A stretch of DNA of 64,000 nt from Toxorhynchites rutilus septentrionalis (taxonomy: Eukaryota > Arthropoda > Insecta > Diptera > Culicidae). Both the position numbers and the translations under genes were made by a program. The notes below the pieces were generated by a model, which had not been told where the DNA came from, did no database searches, and saw only the letters and a list, made by a program, of their open reading frames with translations. Location: NCBI RefSeq assembly GCF_029784135.1, contig NC_073746.1, positions 302,261,455-302,325,454 on the forward strand, read 5' to 3'. This document shows positions 21,689 through 32,208 of this stretch, piece by piece (positions within the stretch are counted from its first letter, which is position 1; each line of letters starts with the position of its first letter).

Positions 21689-21860
21689 GGGTCTCATGTT
21701 CCGCTTGACGATGGCACAATGTTTATCCATTGGCAGGAGCTCTGGTTTGTTTGGACGGTTCTTGTTCTTGAGCATCACCTGCGCAATGTTGTTAGCATAC
21801 CACTCCATGACCATTTCGTAATGGCAGGATGGAAAATCGGGCCAATACATTCCAGAACAA
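21689..21860 (-). pseudogene. Relic of a DDE transposase C-terminus (IS630/Tc1-like)
   Basis: The minus-strand translation contains YWPDFPSCHYEMVMEWYAN and NRPNKPELLPMDKHCAIVK. This is clearly related to the catalytic end of the DD37E transposase at 15120-15280. Here the final acidic residue is D, not E, and one spacing residue is missing. The rest of the element is lost; a microsatellite follows on its left end. Confidence 0.75.
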
Positions 21861-21867
21861 TTTATTG

Positions 21868-22449
21868 ACAAATGAACAAATAAACAAATAAACATATAAA
21901 CAAATAAACAAATAAACATATAAACAAATAAACAAATAAGCAAATAAACAAATAAACAAATAAACAAATAAACAAATAAACAAATAAACAAATAAACAAA
22001 TAAACAAATAAACAAATAAACAAATAAACAAATAAACAAATAAACAAATAAACAAATAAACAAATAAACAAATAAACAAATAAACAAATAAACAAATAAA
22101 CAAATAAACAAATAAACAAATAAACAAATAAACAAATAATAAAAAAAAATAAACAAATAAACAAATAAACAAATAAACAAATAAACAAATAAACAAATAA
22201 ACAAATAAACAAATAAATAAATAAACAAATAAACAAATAAACAAATAAACAAATAAACAAATAAACAAATAAACAAATAAACAAATAAACAAATAAACAA
22301 ATAAACAAATAAACAAATAAACAAATAAACAAATAAACAAATAAACAAATAAACAAATAAACAAATAAACAAATAAACAAATAAACAAATAAACAAATAA
22401 ACAAATAAACAAATAAACAAATAAACAAATAAACAAATAAACAAATAAA
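21868..22449. repeat. (AAACAAAT)n octanucleotide microsatellite
   Basis: About 70 nearly perfect 8-bp units with one interruption at 22138-22151 (an A-rich stretch) and a few substitutions. Because 8 is not a multiple of 3, all three minus-strand frames are open and encode the same octapeptide repeat, FICLFVYL. These are not genes. Confidence 0.97.
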
Positions 22450-23285
22450 TAAACTCTACATTTTTAAAATTTATATTTCTGGTGATGGTTACGTTATATT
22501 ATGCCGCGAGGTATTGGTAAACACGTTGAGCCGTCTGGTTTGCGCCGGTGTGTAGAAACCGAGCTTGAAGCCATAAGATCATAATTTCAGTACTTCAATA
22601 CTGTTGTCATCTTATGTTTCATGTATCGTGCTATACGGTGTTACAAATGAATATTTGTACCTATCTCCTTTTGATTAGCCTTGGCGAGACTTCACAATTG
22701 ATTGAAATGGTACTTTTGTAAATTTATCAATCCGTAACCGGTTGTTTTTGTCCGCATTTGACAGAAAATTAAACCAGAATTCATTACTATTGTTTTTCAC
22801 TCTTTCCATGGTTACATTCTAGTGCACTGACAGTCAACGCGTTGAACCTCCGGTCGGCCCCCGGTGGCTGACATTGAAATCTCTCTCTGGTTCGCGTCAG
22901 CCTCTGTGGACCGACAGAGGACTTCACGTTAGAAAAGAGTCGGAACTGGGAAGAGCAGTAACAAAGTTAGCTATTTTCAGAATGGTTTCCTGTCGGTCCA
23001 CTGAAATCAACACGGGATCAAACAGAAAATATATTGTCTGTCCACCACTCGGTCTGAACTTAACGTGTTAATTTTGGGCCCCGCAAGAAACTCGACTGAA
23101 ATGCGCTGGTCGACGAACGTGGTAATGATGTATATAGATCCATAGCAAATTCAGCATGAAAAACATCTTAATAAAAACACACTGAAGAATGGAGTCATTT
23201 TTTGAGATGTTATTTTTTTGAACGCCATCTCAAGAACTTTCCAATCCTCTTAGAAACTACAAATGATGTTCAACAAAGGCATGTA
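22450..23285. other. MITE-derived DNA with TTAACACGTTGAG-type ends
   Basis: AACACGTTGAGCC at 22521, CAACGCGTTGAAC at 22837 and ACTTAACGTGTTAA at 23057-23070 are termini of the family seen intact at 21406-21684. Internal GTCGGTCC/GGACCGAC motifs are also shared. A diverged, probably nested pair. 23071-23285 has nothing recognisable. Confidence 0.5.
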
Positions 23286-23514
23286 CGGTAGAACCCGTTC
23301 ATTATGACTCCGCTTATATTGAGCTATCGCCTGTTATTACGTAATTACACAACGAAGTTTGGTTTTCATATAAAATTCTTTGTAAAATATATAATGACTC
23401 CTTCACATGCATAAGTACATATTTACATGAAAAACGGGTTTCTTCAAAAAACGCTTTGTATGACGTCCGCTTATTATGACCTCCCTTCGATGTCATTATA
23501 AACGGATCCCACTG
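23286..23514. mobile_element. MITE, 229 bp, TA duplication
   Basis: CGGTAGAACCCGTTCATTATG at the left versus the complement of ATAAACGGATCCCACTG at the right, flanked by TA (23284-23285, 23515-23516). Same family as 5065 and the half copy near 10760-10898. Confidence 0.85.
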
Positions 23515-24560
23515 TATGTTGAGATAGGTCAATAAATATTATATTTGATATCGATCATTTTTGACATAATGGAAAGAAATTTTTTTTTACATGTTTCAAA
23601 AAAGATACTAAGTGACACGCGTTACACACGCACATCTTTTCGCTTCTGCAGTCGAAAGTCAACTACTGTAAGTCTCATTGCAACTGCATCATGACGCAAT
23701 GAACGCATCAACAGGTAAGTTCCAATGTTATCCGTTTTCCGCGCGACGTTTATCGTGTCTCGAATGCACATTTCGACCGGTGGAGGGAGAAAAGTTCCAC
23801 TGCTTAACTCTGGTGTCTCTTCAGGGTAGATTTATATGTGCAGACATAAAGTTTCCATGAGCTGGCATCGTAGTTTCCTCCCGTTCCCCAGTGCAACGTG
23901 TGCCGGCTTAGTGCAATACCTCCTCCTCTCGTTAGTGCTGCAGTACTGTGGCACACGTTTGCTGTGCACTCGGAACAATTGCGAACCATCCAAGGCCAAC
24001 CAGTTCCAACACTAGCAGCTTGACGGCGTCGTCGGTTACCGCCACCTCACACGAGAAGCCCAGCAGTCAGTCTTCGGTCTCGCAAAATCTAGAAATGCAT
24101 CCACCGAAACATGAGGCTCTGTTGCGAATTTTTATCTATTGAACTAGCCACTCGAGAAAATCGGGAGGAAAAGTGAAGCGAAAGCTTCAACGGAGGATAG
24201 TTTTCTAGAATTCTGCATTGCATACTCAAGGGGAAAGGGGGGAAATGCGGGAAAATCGAACGTGGTGCGAGAGAAGTGCAGTCGCCGTGGGAAAAGGCCG
24301 TCTCCGGAGTGAGAAATAGATAAAAGCGTTGGATAGTGTCACAGAGAGCTGGCTGAGATTTATGTTGAAGCCCGAGTGTGACTCTTTCAATGCTGATTTA
24401 TTTGAAAATGGTTTTTTATCCCATTTGTTCATTTGATTAGGCTCATTAGCCTTTTAGCTGTACCAGAGCCGGGTTTCAATAAATGTAAATGTAACATGTT
24501 TTTATGGATTCTAAAAGTTGTACATTACACAGTAGGAGCCATTCAGGCGTATTCTCTTTT
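23515..24560. other. Unassigned intergenic DNA
   Basis: No gene, RNA or clear repeat recognised. Short open frames at 23678-24142 and 24226-24432 lack motifs. Confidence 0.4.
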
Positions 24561-24921
24561 TGACGTAGGATTACGTCTTTCGGGAACATATTGGGGTACA
24601 AATTGAATAACGAAAATCGATCGCGTCGTGAAAAATGTCCAATTTCAAACGCTTATTACTCATTCATTTCATAATGGATTGGTGAGATTTTTGCATCAAA
24701 CGATTTCGGCACTCCATAACAATTATTCACATTGAATAAAATAGTATATATCATGTAACTAACTATCGAACAATTGAAAAACCTCAACCCCTACCCAAAC
24801 AGAGATACACAGTCCTGATTGGTCGAAATTGACGTTCCGAAATTTCGCGTCCGATTCGTTCGGCACCGGCAAGCTGCATGGAAATCGAGTAAGAGGCGCT
24901 TACTTCACACATACCAAATGA

Positions 24922-24929
24922 TATAAAAG
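24922..24929 (+). promoter_or_regulatory. TATA box of first D unit
   Basis: TATAAAAG with initiator-like TCATCC about 29 nt downstream. The same context, CACACATACCAAATGATATAA, recurs before the second unit at 27902-27920. Confidence 0.65.
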
Positions 24930-25462
24930 AAAGGAGTATTCGTGGATCTCATCCATTCTTACAACGGACGTGGAACGGCCAACAACAAGTGAAGAGCAGC
25001 AGCAGTGGAAGCGGCTCGCCTTAAGAGAAGAGCATCGAAACCGAGCGGTCAAAATGTGAGCTGTGCCTCACATCGAGCTTCTATGGCAGCATAAGTAGCA
25101 GTAAACAGTAGCAACGGTTGCTGAAACCGGTCTACTACTTGTGGCAGCAGCAAGCATCACGAGCGAAGCGTTGCAGGCACGTTCTCTCCGTCAGAAGTAC
25201 GAGAACATGTTCTTGGCATCGTGGAAGTGCAGCATCGAATCTGAGTGGCCAACAATTGAGCTGTGTCTCACCACGAACTTAAGTGGCAGTAGCAGCAGCA
25301 GCGACGGTAAACATCAAGGCCAAACATCAACAATCGAGCTGTGTCTCGCATGCGTCTCCACTACTAATGGAAAACATCATGAGTAGAGAGTTTCAGGCAT
25401 GCTCTCTTTCTCTGCTGCTGCTGTTGCTGCTCAGTCAGATCTCTCATTCTTGTTCGACGCTT

Positions 25463-25801
25463 AAGGCGCGTCCACATTTTGCCGAATGATGCCGATCGGC
25501 CTGTACCAGGCGGCATATTCGGTTCGTTATGTAATGTGGACGCCCCATCGGGTGCACGAAGCCGAAGGCCCGTCAGATGCACGAAGCCGTCACGAACACA
25601 CGAAGCACAATGTCGTCAACGCAAATTTACTTTGTTTTGTTTTGGTTCGACTTTCTCGAACCGGACCCACTTGTTTCGGGTTGGATTCGGTTTGATTCGA
25701 GTCGGTTTTCGGCACGTCGGCAATCCCAGGCGGTACGTCCACATTTATTCGGCTTTACCAGGCATCCAAGGCCGATTGGCGTAATGTGGACGCGTCTTTA
25801 G
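25463..25801. mobile_element. MITE with GCGTCCACATT terminal repeats
   Basis: GCGCGTCCACATTTTGCCG at the left and GGCGTAATGTGGACGCGTC at the right are inverted. Inner copies (AATGTGGACGCCCC, ACGTCCACATTTATTCG) indicate a nested or complex structure. Inserted in the first D unit. Confidence 0.7.
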
Positions 25802-25883
25802 AGCTTAGATTGGCAAACATCTGTGCTTTCACTGTGCTTCAAGTGTGGTCAATAACCCTCTTCACATCAACCAACACGACCTC

Positions 25884-25940
25884 AGAGGCGAATGAACTGC
25901 AAAGTTTAAAGCCTCTTAAAAACAAAGAAAGAAAGAAAGA
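25884..25940 (+). mobile_element. 57-bp retroposed LINE/SINE tail with TSD
   Basis: AGGCGAATGAACTGCAAAG followed by TTTAAAGCCTC and a (GAAA)n tail, flanked by AACACGACCTC (25873-25883) and AACACGACTTC (25941-25951). The second D unit has the empty site. Sister insertion at 50978-51036. Confidence 0.75.
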
Positions 25941-25951
25941 AACACGACTTC

Positions 25952-26162
25952 ATGTGGCAAGGGAGGTATAGGAGGCAGAGGAGTGAAGCGCATCGCGAGG
26001 TTCAGCATGACAACATGCAGGGTATCAAACACGCTACCCGTCGTTCAACTCGCCGAGGTGGTGTCAACGAAACCCCCGCAAACCGACGCACAGAAGCCGA
26101 AGATGCCAAAGCCAAGGAAAGCAGCAGCGGCTTCGGAGAAAACTACCGGTGCTAAAAAGTAA
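25952..26162 (+). pseudogene. Chimeric histone H4 / H1 pseudogene, unit 1
   Basis: From ATG 25952 a decayed H4 N-terminal tail appears (KGG..-like, then HDNMQGIKHATRRSTRRGGV, matching the H4 region [20 protein letters not shown]). After GGV the H4 fold is missing. Instead the next frame reads PKMPKPRKAAAASEKTTGAKK and then a stop, like the lysine/alanine-rich C-terminus of linker histone H1. Histone stem-loop 26206-26221 follows. The fusion cannot make a nucleosome protein because both parts lack their globular domains. Seen: the two halves. Known: H4 and H1 sequence classes. Inferred: a deletion joining neighbouring genes of a histone repeat. Confidence 0.8.
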
Positions 26163-26205
26163 ACAACTGCTACATCCGAGTAAAATATGAACAGAGAAAT
26201 CATCC

Positions 26206-26221
26206 AGTCCTTTTCAGGACT
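26206..26221 (+). promoter_or_regulatory. Histone 3' stem-loop, D unit 1
   Basis: AGTCCTTTTCAGGACT: perfect 6-bp stem with TTTC loop, followed at about 19 nt by GAAAGAGTTTA (histone downstream element-like). A compensatory change (A-T in place of G-C) keeps the stem perfect. Confidence 0.88.
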
Positions 26222-26369
26222 ATCGATATTGCTTTGAACGAAAGAGTTTAATTTATTGTTTTCCACATATCATAAAAATGATATAAAACTATGATCAAAA
26301 ATACTGTTAAGTTTTGCTTTCTCTTTGACCAGGTGCAACTAACAGGGAACCGTCGTATAACAGCTAGAA

Positions 26370-27540
26370 ATGTCTAAAATTTACGTTCAATTGATCATGG
26401 AACATTCGTTGGGGCATTTTATAATAACCGATTCATTCGATTAATTATCTTTAAGTATTCGATTAATTGAACGAATATTTGTTGAAAAAGCATCGATGAT
26501 GCATAGGGTTATCACATATCATATTTTTAAAAGATTTTTTAACACTTTGACGTCCACACGATTCGTAAAAAAATATGCGCTTGGCGCCGGCAGCGCTAAC
26601 TCGGATTACTTGGCTTGTCGCCGCCCGTTCTTGACATTATCGGGAAATTAGAAATTGAAATAGAAATAGATCTAGATCTAGATCTAGATCTAGAAATAGA
26701 AATCTAATCTTATCGTTAGTTTTCATAAGTTCTCAACCCTATTCCCCTAATTTCATGAAATTTCGAAGATATACATAAATAAATATTACAAACATGTCCG
26801 TATTCCCCCCACTATATGTCGATGCGGATAATCATCAAATAAATGTTCTACTTTTCGGTCTTTTTTAATTTTATTAAAAACATTGAAAAACCTTCGACCG
26901 ATTATTTCGAAAAACAGTACATTGAAATGCAAGAAACTGCATTTAAGTTTGGTAAAACACGAGTTCCGAAAGATATAATAAAAGTTCATCTTAATATGTC
27001 CGTTTTTCACCACCTTCCCTACTTATAAAAACATTTAAAATTGATAGTGTGTGTATGTTACTGTTACTTAAACCAAACCCCAACAGAATGCAAATGATAC
27101 TCAAGTGCTATCGCCGGCCACTGAGATACTATGCGCACGTAACCACTGTGGTGTCGCCGGACGCCAAAGTGTTAAAACAAACATCGAAGTGCACAATAAA
27201 TATTTTGAATAAATTCGTATTTCAGTTTGTTGAATATTTTAACAATTCATGATTCAAGCGAGCGATGGGGAAATCAACAAATTACGAAAATTATCTACAT
27301 TACTCTTATTGGAAAACGTACTATTTTTCTGCTTGTCAAATGTTCTGGGAGTAGAATATTTGTTTAGGAAATATATATGTGACGCCTATAACTTTTCTTG
27401 GTTCATTAATCGCAGTAATCGCCCCTATTTACTCGATGTGTTCATATTTCGATTTTGTGTCATTCGAAACAAGATTACTCGATTATAATTGCAAATATTA
27501 GAGTTAATCGATCGATTAATCGAGATCTTTAATCACGGCG
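26370..27540. mobile_element. AT-rich element with CGATTAATCG-type ends
   Basis: Ends are rich in ATTCGATTAAT and CGATTAATCG motifs. The same sequence order (TTGGGGCATTTT .. ATTCGATTAATTGAACGAAT .. ACTCGATTATAATT) occurs at 55140-55520. A TTAA-type MITE is inserted in the middle of this copy. A (AGATCT)n tract is at 26668-26692. Confidence 0.6.
26543..27171. mobile_element. MITE with TTAA duplication (piggyBac-like)
   Basis: CACTTTGACGTCC at the left and GGACGCCAAAGTG at the right are inverted and flanked by TTAA (26539-26542 and 27172-27175). 629 bp, no transposase. Confidence 0.8.
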
Positions 27541-27890
27541 AGGATTCCAAATGTTTTAAAACCTTTGCAGATTATTTTCTAACACCTGTAACATATATTA
27601 TTCGTTTCATATATTCTCTGAATAGCAGTAGCATTTGGCGCCGGAAAAATGTTGCATATTTCGCAACATACGTTGTCATTCACTATGTCATCAAACCTAA
27701 TGCGGGTGTACGTACTGTAAGTACATTAAGTAGCTTATAAAATCTCGAACATTATCTAAACTAAAATCCCTGGTTCTATTTGACCGATTCGTGAAAGCAA
27801 TCTTTGTTCTTATACAACCTTTGCTATGTCGGCTTCGCTTTTTCGCGCCCGATAAGCCGATAAGTATTTGTATCGCAATCGTGTAGGAGG
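27541..27890. other. Unassigned AT-rich D-element interior
   Basis: Between the CGATTAATCG-type element and the second D unit I see no gene or recognisable repeat. Confidence 0.4.
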
Positions 27891-28191
27891 CGCGTAGTTC
27901 ACACATACCAAATGATATAAAACAAGCAGCAAGTATCACGAGCGGAGCGTTTCGGGCACGCTCTCACCGTCAGAAGTAAGAAAACGCGCTTCTTGACATC
28001 GTGAAGGTGCAGCAGTAAAATTCAAGACGAGCATCGAATCTGAGCGGCTAACAATTGTCAATTGTGTCTCACATCGAACATAAGTGCCAGTAGCAGCAGC
28101 AGCGGCGGTATTCGACGCTCTGATCGGTAAACATCTGTTTTTAGTGTTTCAAGTGTGGTCACATCAAATCAACATCAACCAACACGACTTC

Positions 28192-28410
28192 ATGCGGCAA
28201 GGAAGGCAAAGAAGAATCGAAGCGTATCACAAGAATCGTTCTACATGACAACATCCAGTGTATCAAACTCGCTATCCGTCGTTTTGCTCGCTGTGGTGGT
28301 GTCAACGAAAACTCTAGAAAGCTGAAGACGTCAAAGCAGAAATAAACAGCAACGGCTCAGAGAAAAAAGCTACCGCTGCTAATAAAACATCAGAAGTGAA
28401 TTGTTGTTTT
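28192..28410 (+). pseudogene. Chimeric histone H4 / H1 pseudogene, unit 2
   Basis: Second copy of the fusion. After ATG 28192 one frame shift yields VLHDNIQCIKLAIRRFARCG, closer to H4 ([20 protein letters not shown]) than unit 1. The tail from about 28320 parallels the H1-like tail of unit 1 (AAGACGTCAAAGCAGAAATA) but with an early stop. A TATA box (TATAAAAC, 27916-27923) precedes and a perfect stem-loop follows at 28584. Confidence 0.8.
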
Positions 28411-28583
28411 TGTTGTTTCATTAAGTTTTATGCGAGTAAATATGTCACAATAAATGTTTACGCAATATGAGTGCCGATCCCGTAATCTTGCATCGGAGCT
28501 GAAACAACTTTCTATCACTGATACCGGAAGCTCGATTGTAACACTGGTGAAGTGAACAAAAATACCCAACAACCAGACCAAAC

Positions 28584-28599
28584 GGCCCTTTTCAGGGCC
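28584..28599 (+). promoter_or_regulatory. Canonical histone 3' stem-loop, D unit 2
   Basis: GGCCCTTTTCAGGGCC, identical to the replication-dependent histone consensus with flanks CCAAAC and AGCAAA, then ATCAAAGAGTTTAAC (histone downstream element-like) about 14 nt on. The same 16-mer is at 39752-39767 on the other strand. Confidence 0.93.
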
Positions 28600-28886
28600 A
28601 GCAAATCATTATCAAAGAGTTTAACAATATATATTTTCAAACATTTCCAAAATCAGCATGCGACAGACAGCCTAACGTTATCCTACGTCAACTATGCGGT
28701 CGTGTCTAACACAACTTCCTGTGACTTTTTGTTTCCATACAATTATTTATTGAATGTGCAAATAACAATATTTGGTTATGCATTTGGTTTTAACATAATA
28801 ATGAATTACATCTGTTATCAAATCTTATAGTTAAAATTTAACATGTGTGCTGGAGCACAACAATAATGTTTGACCACTTCAAATAA

Positions 28887-29201
28887 TTAACGTTTTTTCT
28901 TCAGATGTGAAACTATAGGTTGACCGAGTCGCCTTGCTAATGGGTTTGGATGATTCTTTAACTTTTCCGCATATTTCCTCCTCGTTTTATGAAGTTCTTC
29001 TTTAACCGTCGCCATCCTTAAGTCTCGACGTATGACACTATTGCGGATGCACCAAGCGGCGCCAGTAATTTGTCTTAGCAGCTTATTTTGTACTCTCTCG
29101 ATAATTTCGATGTTACCTGCTGAAACTATTTGCCATAGTTGGCAGCCGTAATACCAAATAGGTTTCCGCATGGATTTATATAGAAGTAGTTTGAACTCAA
29201 G
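28887..29201 (-). pseudogene. Jockey-type RT C-terminal fragment
   Basis: About 104 residues: LLLYKSMRKPIWYYGCQLWQ, NIEIIERVQNKLLRQITGA, NSVIRRDLRMATVKEELHK, and NHPNPLARRLGQP, then a stop. This is the conserved end of Jockey-clade ORF2. Everything upstream is missing, so it is a 5'-truncated insertion just outside element D1. The flank 28723-28886 is unassigned apart from the LINE 3' UTR. Confidence 0.85.
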
Positions 29202-29284
29202 TTTTAATTTCTACTTCCTCCCGATTAGCCAATCGTGTCGCAATTGATTTGCTCGCATCTTCAGTTGCGTTTTCTTTTTTTCCA

Positions 29285-29630
29285 CATGCCAAATTTGTGT
29301 TTCATTTGTGTGGCAACCCCCACTTAGAAAGGGACGTGGGAAGTCTAACCATCATAGAAACATTTATTGCACCCTCAAACCTCAATATGCCAAATTTGGT
29401 TTCATTTGCTTGATTAATTCTCGAGTAATGCAGAAATTTGTGTTTCATTTGTATGGCAGACCAGGGGGGAGGGGTCTCAAACTATCACGAAAACCTCCCC
29501 CGGCCACAAAAAACTCCTACATACCAATTTTCACGTTGATCGGTTCAGCAGTTTCCGAGTCCATAAGAATCAGCCAGACAGACAAACAGAGAGATAGAAA
29601 TCCATTTTTATATATAGATATAGTGTACAT
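29285..29630 (+). mobile_element. Non-LTR 3' tail repeat (RTE-like)
   Basis: Contains two CATATGCCAAATTTG-type modules, GTTGATCGGTTCAGCAGTTT and a terminal CAGACAGACAAACAGAGAG, then ATATATAGATATAG. This organisation is typical of the 3' ends of RTE-type retrotransposons and their SINE partners. No reading frame. Confidence 0.65.
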
Positions 29631-29759
29631 TGTAGTGACCGCCTATATACATAATCTCTTCTACGTTCCCCACTCGTATTCACCTTGTCCCTACGTTTCG
29701 ACCGTTCATGTGGTTCCTTGTAATGTATAGCTGTTTGCTGCGGGATCGCAGACAAACTG

Positions 29760-29843
29760 TATGGGAAAGTAGAGGAACACTTTTTTACATCGAAATATAG
29801 AAATCGCCCCCTATATTGAAAGGTTAGACGTAGTCTTACGTCA
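29760..29843 (-). mobile_element. Truncated family A HINE-like terminus
   Basis: GTTAGACGTAGTCTTACGTCA at 29824-29843 with upstream CGCCCCCTATATTGAA matches the family A left end in reverse. The rest is absent. 29844-30141 shows no further feature except a CACGTTCAGCC MITE-like end at 30021. Confidence 0.6.
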
Positions 29844-30141
29844 AAATCAATTTTATCGAACCCAGAAACTTATTTTTTTCGATATTAGATGAAACGAACA
29901 AGAAATAACAACATCTTAGCGCGTTTCGACTTAACAGCAGAAAATATTCTTAACACAAAATCGATGTCAATAGGCATGAGTACCTTCGCTTTCAATTGAC
30001 TACAAAGTTAATCCATTAACCACGTTCAGCCTCGCATTAGTCCATGGGGACTGACAATGAAGTTTCGGTCTATCGGAAATATTTTTAGATAAGTCCTCTA
30101 TATACATATCATATGTATAGGAATCAATCCCCATAATATTA

Positions 30142-30885
30142 GGGTAAATGATCTTGGTTTGTCCAATTTGGTGTGTTTTTACGCAACTAGTAAATGCAAA
30201 TCGATTTTTCTTCATGAAAATCACACATAATCGATACGAGTTTGGGTTTGTTGAAAAGCCCCAAGTCTCTAGTTGCTAATACTACCATAAGGTGTTGAAA
30301 TTATTCAAATTTTTATGTTTTTTAACGATTTTCCTTAAAGAAGAATTATGATCATGGTTTGGCCACCTCTGATCATGGTTTGCCCAAAAAAATGATCATG
30401 GTTTGTCCGGTTTTAGAAATCTCCTTTTTTGAATGAAAACATTCGAATTCACAATTAGATGTTGCATTTATCATTGCTTGAGTTTACTGTCATCATATTG
30501 ATTCATTCATAATTTAGGCTTTCTTCAGAATATTACCTTCTCTTGGGCTTTTCAGAAGTGTTCACCTCAACACAATCAACACAGAAAAACCATACTTCTG
30601 CTATGCGCGAAGCACACCATAAACAAACATAAACAAACTGCAGCGTGCCAAGCGGAAGGGGCGCATTGACACAAATAGAAGGTGTATTTTATAATCCTTT
30701 AAAACATGTGATTTCGTAAAAAATATACTATCAAACTACTATATATCATGTAAAAGGCAATTTCATTTATATGTTTCGAAACATTCGAAGGCCTTATTTG
30801 ACACAGGAGCGCTGAATTAGAGCATTCAAAAAAGTGGGCAAACCATGATCATATTTTCGACTGGACAAACCAAGATCATTTACCC
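30142..30885. mobile_element. MITE, 744 bp, perfect 24-bp TIRs, TA duplication
   Basis: GGGTAAATGATCTTGGTTTG at the left is mirrored at the right (CAAACCAAGATCATTTACCC), with TA at 30140-30141 and 30886-30887. Internal repeats of ATGATCATGGTTTG at 30350-30410 echo the termini. Tc1/mariner-like, non-coding. 30886-31157 is unassigned. Confidence 0.93.
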
Positions 30886-31157
30886 TACGTATTGAAGAAA
30901 GGTTTCAGTGAAGAATCTAATTTTTATGCGATTTTGAAAGGACCTGCGGAAATGTCGTTTTAGAAAGATTTATTGCTAGCTTCGACTTAACATACTAATA
31001 CAATAACTTCATAAACGTTAGCCGAACTGTCAAAGGTCTGGTTTTGTCCTGGCAAATTATGGATATTTGTGCTGGATCAATGCCTTCAATTTATCCAGCT
31101 GCGAGTAGCACAGGAATTTATCGAATGGTTGCTTGTTAGAAACTTATTTTTTTTTAT

Positions 31158-32165
31158 AATGATGATGGTCCCACCTCTTTCCCCTACATAGGTTTGAGCT
31201 GGACGAGTTATCTTGTGGATAATTATATGGAGGAGTTTCTTTGTAATATCAAATCAACCAGTAAGCAAGTTAAAAACAAAAAACGGTCCGGTTGTACCAC
31301 TGGCATAGATTGTTTATCAAAAGAACAAGTAAGGGCATTATCTGAACGCTAAATATTCCATGGCACGTCAAGAGAATTTCCAATCCGGGAAGACACTTGA
31401 CCGATCGGGAATCGAACCCAATGCCTATATCAGCATTAGCCATGAATTTACAAGGGAATTCCCGCTTTACTAGATTCCCGAGAACGATCTACTAATGCGA
31501 TCGCTTTCGAGTCCAAACAGCTGAGCAACCCCGAGCCTAATTCTAGCCGACACTTCAGGCCCAGTAACTCTCCCAAGGCATGTCAAGAGAATTTCCAACC
31601 CGGGAAGACCCTTGACCGATCAGGAATTGAACCTAATACCTATGTCAGTACCAGCCTTGAATTTACAAAGGAAATCCCGCTTTACTGGATACCCGACAAC
31701 GATCTGTTAATCGTTTTCGAGACCAGACAGCTGAGCAAACCTAAGCCTAATTCCAGCCGATACTTCAGGCCCTTCATTCAACCTGGGGTATAATCGCGTC
31801 AATCTGAATCTGCAATGAGATCTGCCACAACACAGAAAGATCTCGTCAATCATCTGTCAAAAGGATAAATTTACAAGTATTCCGGTTGAGCTATCCCTAG
31901 CTTCTTTTCAGTTTCCACTTTCAATCCCTTGGAATGGATCGATCTTATTAAACAAAACAAAAACAAAGAAAAAAATCACTTTTGCCAATGTTCAATTTCA
32001 AATTTTACTATGCCGGTTCACGCGCGCGATGCTCAAACTCTTGTAGACTTCACAATTATTTTTAAACTAATCTAATAACTAACATTATTAAAAATTGAAG
32101 AAAAAAAATAATAAAAACAACATACCATCATCATCATAGTCTAAAGATAAAAAAAACACACACAC
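31158..32165 (-). repeat. Dimeric repeat with tRNA-like B boxes, copy 3
   Basis: Starts ATGATGATGGTCCCACCTC and ends ACCATCATCATCATAGTCT before a CA-rich tract. It has two units of about 207 bp with inverted B boxes (GGGAATCGAACCCAA near 31407; GGAATTGAACCTAA near 31622). Confidence 0.6.
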
Positions 32166-32208
32166 ACACATGCACCTACACCTAAAACAGTACTCTATTC
32201 ATTATATA

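Larger units (their letters stand above)
24561..28722 (+). mobile_element. Histone-carrying HINE-like element, family D copy 1
   Basis: Left TGACGTAGGATTACGTCTTTC on a T-run. Right TTATCCTACGTCA, ACTATGCGGTCGTGTC (decayed hairpin) and ACTTCCTGT. The interior holds two related units in tandem, each with a TATA box, an H4-H1 chimeric pseudogene and a histone stem-loop (24.9-26.3 kb and 27.9-28.6 kb), all on the + strand like the element. At least four younger insertions enlarge it: 25463-25801, 25884-25940, and the 26.4-27.5 kb AT-rich element with 26543-27171 inside. An inverted relative is at 39303-42626. Confidence 0.8.

Noticed and set aside
21677..22444. Long hydrophobic open frames (up to 255 codons, minus strand)
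   Set aside because: They are translations of the (AAACAAAT)n microsatellite, open in all three frames.
26668..26692. (AGATCT)n as a regulatory site
   Set aside because: A short simple repeat inside a MITE is the simpler reading.
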